From contig JBOFLG010000037.1 of the NCBI GenBank assembly GCA_051657745.1, positions 1-8,371 on the forward strand: a stretch of 8,371 nt of DNA, in the 5' to 3' direction. Both the position numbers and the translations under genes were made by a program. The DNA is from JBOFLG01 sp051657745. GTDB taxonomy: Bacteria; Actinomycetota; Actinomycetes; Actinomycetales; Dermatophilaceae. The notes under the pieces were generated by a model. The model had not been told where the DNA came from and made no database searches. It saw only the letters and a program-made list of their open reading frames with translations. Shown here piece by piece: positions 5,800 through 8,371 of this stretch; positions within the stretch are counted from its first letter, which is position 1, and each line of letters begins with the position of its first letter.

Positions 5800-7547
5800 G
5801 ATGCGCTCCTCACGAGGGTGCCTTGCTCCGGGCTGGTTTCGGCGACGGCGCCCGGCTCCGGGCCGGAGTTGGACGCGGCGGCAGGCTCGACGGCCGCAGC
5901 ACGATCTGCGGCCACGCCGGGATCGACGGGATCGACGGGCTCGACGGCGGCAGGGCCGGTATCGGCGGCAGGGCCGGTATCGGCGGCAGGGCCGGTATCG
6001 GCGGCAGGGCCGGTATCGGCGGCAGGGCCGGTATCGGTGCTCGCGATCAGGCCGGCCACCACCGAGGTGCAGTCGCCGCACCCGGTACTCGCTCGGGTCT
6101 GCCGAGCGACCTCGGCCACCGAGGTACAGCCGGCGCGCACGGCATCCCGCACTCGCCCGGCGGTGACGCTGTTGCAGGTACACACTCGGTGCGCGTCGTC
6201 CAGGTCGCGCGGATTGGCCTGCGCGCCAGACGAGGTCGCGCCGGACAGGGTGCGCACCAGGAGCAGCGCCGGGTCGTCGGGGACCGGCAGGCCGCGGGTG
6301 TAGATGGCGGAGAGCGCGGCGGCCACCGTGGGGTCTCCGATGCAGGTCGCACCGACCAGTCGGCCGGCGCCGACCACCACCTCGATGTACCGGCCGCCGT
6401 CGGGGTCCTTGAGGGAGACCACCCGGTGCCCGGCGGCTCCATCGGCATCGCCACTGATGCCCATGCTCACCACCGACATTCCCGGCGCCTTGAGCCGCAC
6501 CACATCGTGCGCCCCCGGTGCGGCACTGCCCGCGGCGGGTGCGGCACTCCCGACAGCGGGCGCCGTGGTTCCGACCGTGGGTGCGGCACTGGCGATCGGG
6601 GGCGCCGCCAGACTGGCCGCCGCCGGACGGGCCGCCAGACCGGCCGCGAGCCGGGCGGCCTGCTCCCAGCCCTGGGCGACCAGGCCGGTGGCGCCCTCGG
6701 GTGGCTGCGCGCAGTCACCGATCGCGGACACCCGCGGGTCACTCGGACAGCGCACGTCGGCGTCGACCAGCACCCCTCTCTCACAGGCCAACCCGGCCCG
6801 CCGGGCGAGCATGGTCTCGGCCACGGTGCCGCAGCACATCACGAACAGGTCGGCGGCGGCCTGGCGTCCGTCGGCGAACCGCACCGTCTCGAGCCGCCCG
6901 CGACGGACCGTGACCCCCACGACCGACGCGCCGGTATGCGTGGTGATGCCCAGCCGCTCGAGGCTGGCGATCGCCACCTGCGACGCCTCCCAGCCGAGCT
7001 GCCGCTCCATCAGCCGGTCGGCGAGGTGAACGACCCGCACCGACAGCCCGCGCCGGGCCAGCCCGCCGGCCACCTCGACCCCGAGGACGCCGGCGCCGAG
7101 CACCACCGCGCGTCGAGCCCGCCCCGCGGCCTCGACGATGCCGGTGGCGTCGGCGAGGTCCTTGAGCACGAACACGCCATCGACGAGTCCGTGCTCCCAC
7201 GCGACCCCGTGAATCGACGGCACCCGGGCGGCCGAACCGGTGGCGAGCACCAGATGGTCGTAGGGGTGCTCCTCGCCACGCGTGTCGCTGACCACCTGCC
7301 GGGCCCGGTCGAGGTCGACGGCGGCGACACCGGTGAGCACGCGAACCTGTGGGTGCGGGGGCGGCGCCAGCGACAGCGCGGCGGGGCTGGTGGTGCCGGC
7401 GACCACACTCGACAGCAGCACCCGGTTGTAAGCCGGCACCTCCTCGCGGCCGAGCACTGTCACCTGGACGTCAGGCGCGGCTTCGACCAGCAGCTCGACG
7501 AACCGCGAGCCGACCATGCCGTCGCCGATCACCACCACCCGCCTCAT
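5796..7547 (-). CDS. NAD(P)H/FAD-dependent oxidoreductase with BFD-like [2Fe-2S] domain, probable nitrate reductase electron-transfer subunit (NasB/NasC-like)
   Basis: A 583-aa flavoprotein that probably takes electrons from NAD(P)H and passes them to the adjacent NasA. Seen: FAD-binding motif VVIGDGMVGSR (residues 5-15), NAD(P)-binding motif VVLGAGVLGVEVA (148-160), second FAD motif SAIGDCA (274-280), and a BFD-like [2Fe-2S] motif C456-x-C458 ... C490-x2-C493. Two low-complexity stretches are unusual: an Ala/Pro/Gly linker with heptad-like repeats (about 307-347) and a tail of about 80 residues (505-583) opening with five DTGPAA repeats. Start chosen at ATG 7547 because it overlaps the nasA stop (ATGA), begins just before the Rossmann fold, and has GAGGAGGT six bases upstream. 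A longer in-frame start at 7673 would only add 42 Arg/Gly-rich residues antisense-like in composition. The stop overlaps the nirB ATG by 4 nt. The first 300 residues resemble the N-terminus of NirB, so the two are paralogous. The role as NasA partner is inferred from position. Confidence 0.88.
   Translation of the reverse strand: MRRVVVIGDGMVGSRFVELLVEAAPDVQVTVLGREEVPAYNRVLLSSVVAGTTSPAALSLAPPPHPQVRVLTGVAAVDLDRARQVVSDTRGEEHPYDHLVLATGSAARVPSIHGVAWEHGLVDGVFVLKDLADATGIVEAAGRARRAVVLGAGVLGVEVAGGLARRGLSVRVVHLADRLMERQLGWEASQVAIASLERLGITTHTGASVVGVTVRRGRLETVRFADGRQAAADLFVMCCGTVAETMLARRAGLACERGVLVDADVRCPSDPRVSAIGDCAQPPEGATGLVAQGWEQAARLAAGLAARPAAASLAAPPIASAAPTVGTTAPAVGSAAPAAGSAAPGAHDVVRLKAPGMSVVSMGISGDADGAAGHRVVSLKDPDGGRYIEVVVGAGRLVGATCIGDPTVAAALSAIYTRGLPVPDDPALLLVRTLSGATSSGAQANPRDLDDAHRVCTCNSVTAGRVRDAVRAGCTSVAEVARQTRASTGCGDCTSVVAGLIASTDTGPAADTGPAADTGPAADTGPAADTGPAAVEPVDPVDPGVAADRAAAVEPAAASNSGPEPGAVAETSPEQGTLVRSAS
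5806..5811 (-). promoter_or_regulatory. Ribosome binding site of nirB
   Basis: GAGGAG on the minus strand, six bases before ATG 5799, inside the tail-coding end of the upstream FAD reductase gene. It supports the start at 5799 over any longer in-frame start. Confidence 0.8.
5946..6035 (-). repeat. Five perfect 18-bp tandem repeats coding (DTGPAA)5
   Basis: The unit GATACCGGCCCTGCCGCC (minus strand) occurs five times without a mismatch at 6035-6018, 6017-6000, 5999-5982, 5981-5964 and 5963-5946. It is in frame and encodes DTGPAA at residues 505-534 of the FAD reductase, directly after the BFD domain. The array has no spacers and 18 is divisible by three, so copy-number change would alter length without breaking the frame. 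Confidence 0.97.
6517..6600 (-). repeat. Four degenerate 21-bp tandem repeats in the linker of the FAD reductase
   Basis: Four consecutive 21-bp units (6517-6537, 6538-6558, 6559-6579, 6580-6600). On the plus strand three of the four begin GGTGCGGCACT; the third has diverged. They encode heptad-like variants of SAAPxxG at about residues 316-344, between the NAD/FAD domains and the following domain. The divergence suggests an older expansion than the 18-bp array. Confidence 0.75.
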
Positions 7548-8371
7548 GCCGGCACCTCCTCGGCTTCGACCTGGTCGACTCCCGGCGCCGCACCGGGTTC
7601 CGCCGCACCGGCATCCGCGCCCGGCCTGACGACCTCGGTGACCGGCCCGGCCGGCTCGACCCGTACGGCACACACCTTGAACTCGGGCATCCCCGATACC
7701 GGGTCGGTCGCGTCGGAGGTGAGCAGGTTCGCGCTGAGCGGGCCGGCCCAGTGGAACGCCACGAACACCGTGTCGGGCCGGATGTCGCTGCTCACCGACG
7801 CGGCCACCACCAGCGACCCGCGGGCGGAGGTGAGGCGCACGGCATCCCCGTCCGCGACGCCGAGCGAGTCGGCCAGTGCCGGATGCAGTTCAGCGACGGG
7901 TTCCGTTGCGGCGCTGACCAGTTCGGCCACTCGCCGGGTCTGCGCACCGGACTGGTAGTGCGGCAGCACCCGGCCGGTGGTGAGCAGCAGCGGGTAGGCG
8001 CGGGAGACGTCGTCGGCCGGCCCGTGGTGGTCGACCGGGACGAGGTGGGCGCGCCCGTCGTCGGTGGGAAACCGGTCGAGGAAGAGCCGCGGGGTGCCCT
8101 CCGGGGCGGATGCCGAGCACGGCCAGAACAGCGCCTCCCCCGCGTCGAGCCGGTCGTAACTGATGGCCGAGTAGTCGGCTCTCCCGCCGGCCGACGCGCG
8201 GGCCAGCTCGTCGAAGACGGCACGGGCGTCGTCGGTGAAGCCGTCGACGCCGAAGCGGCGGGCCAGCTCGGCCCACACCCACAACTCGTCACGGGCCTCC
8301 CCCGGCGGGTCCAGGGCCTTGCGGCGCCGGATGACGCGGCCCTCGAGGGTGGTCATCGTGCCCTCCTCTTC
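7544..8371 (-). CDS. nasA: Assimilatory nitrate reductase, molybdopterin catalytic subunit (3' part, cut by window edge)
   Basis: The C-terminal 275 residues of a molybdopterin-dependent oxidoreductase that reduces nitrate to nitrite in the cytoplasm for nitrogen assimilation. The frame stays open to the right edge (it enters as EEEGTMTTLEGRVIRRR, a typical internal NasA/NarB stretch), so the Met at 8356 is internal and the gene starts outside the window. Seen: LLTTGRVLPHYQSGAQTRR at fragment residues 128-147 and NLLTSDATDPVSGMPEFK at 215-232, both characteristic of the C-terminal molydopterin-binding domain of NasA/NarB nitrate reductases. After about residue 240 the protein ends in a short Ala/Gly/Glu/Pro-rich tail. 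The N-terminal [4Fe-4S] and Mo-binding parts cannot be checked here. The TGA stop (7546-7544) overlaps the next gene's ATG by 4 nt. A formate dehydrogenase-like member of the superfamily is the main alternative, but the nirBD context argues for nitrate reductase. Confidence 0.9.
   Translation of the reverse strand, partial: EEEGTMTTLEGRVIRRRKALDPPGEARDELWVWAELARRFGVDGFTDDARAVFDELARASAGGRADYSAISYDRLDAGEALFWPCSASAPEGTPRLFLDRFPTDDGRAHLVPVDHHGPADDVSRAYPLLLTTGRVLPHYQSGAQTRRVAELVSAATEPVAELHPALADSLGVADGDAVRLTSARGSLVVAASVSSDIRPDTVFVAFHWAGPLSANLLTSDATDPVSGMPEFKVCAVRVEPAGPVTEVVRPGADAGAAEPGAAPGVDQVEAEEVPA
7554..7561 (-). promoter_or_regulatory. Ribosome binding site of the FAD oxidoreductase gene
   Basis: GAGGAGGT on the minus strand, six bases before ATG 7547. 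It lies inside the last codons of nasA and, with the ATGA overlap, fixes the start of the downstream gene. Confidence 0.85.

Noticed and set aside
5946..6035. The 18-bp array as a CRISPR.
   Set aside because: The units are directly adjacent with no spacers, too short, and translate in frame as a protein repeat.
5800..6183. N-terminal extension of nirB from an in-frame start at 6183.
   Set aside because: It would run through the 3' end of the FAD reductase and add Arg-rich sequence with a frame-shifted reading of the 18-bp repeat; the start at 5799 has a good ribosome site, the ATGA overlap and the family N-terminus.
4465..6303. A 612-codon open frame on the plus strand opposite nirB.
   Set aside because: Antisense to an intact nirB, no recognisable motif, and composition typical of a shadow frame in GC-rich DNA.
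5823..7958. A 711-codon open frame on the plus strand opposite the FAD reductase.
   Set aside because: It is antisense to a gene with clear family motifs, its translation is Arg/Gly/His-rich without domains, and it is explained by the lack of AT-rich stops at this GC content.

Overview
The window is a very GC-rich stretch (by eye about 70 % or more) with every gene on the minus strand and no intergenic DNA. It reads from right to left as part of one nitrate/nitrite assimilation and siroheme operon. Gene content points to a high-GC Actinomycetota: a NasA-type nitrate reductase, a separate FAD/BFD reductase, NirBD, a CysG of actinobacterial layout, a HemD-winged-helix regulator of the NnaR type and a SirB-like chelatase. 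A member of the Micrococcales/Microbacteriaceae is my guess only.

Layout in transcription order: (1) the 3' part of the assimilatory nitrate reductase nasA, cut by the right edge (8371-7544); (2) a 583-aa NAD(P)H/FAD oxidoreductase with a BFD-like [2Fe-2S] domain, probably the electron donor of NasA (7547-5796); (3) nirB, the 855-aa NADH-nitrite reductase large subunit (5799-3232); (4) nirD, its 125-aa small subunit (3235-2858); (5) cysG, a precorrin-2 dehydrogenase/uroporphyrinogen-III methyltransferase fusion (2861-1482); (6) nnaR, a uroporphyrinogen-III-synthase-like domain fused to an OmpR-type winged helix (1485-379); (7) the 5' part of a sirB/CbiX-type sirohydrochlorin chelatase, cut by the left edge (382-1).

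The genes form one physiological unit. NasA with its reductase turns nitrate into nitrite, and NirBD turns nitrite into ammonium. NirB needs siroheme, which CysG plus SirB make from uroporphyrinogen III. NnaR is the likely nitrate/nitrite regulator. Every one of the six gene junctions is a 4-nt overlap (four ATGA, two GTGA), so translation is probably coupled along the whole operon. No promoter, terminator, RNA gene or mobile element lies in the window.

The catalytic cores look ordinary. The unusual parts are low-complexity additions: five perfect 18-bp repeats in the tail of the FAD reductase, a degenerate 21-bp repeat in its inter-domain linker, a Gly/Ser/Asp-rich tail on CysG, and an acidic Gly-rich insertion in the chelatase. 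I do not see a wholly new system here. The best leads are these additions, the fully overlapped operon and the built-in HemD-type regulator.
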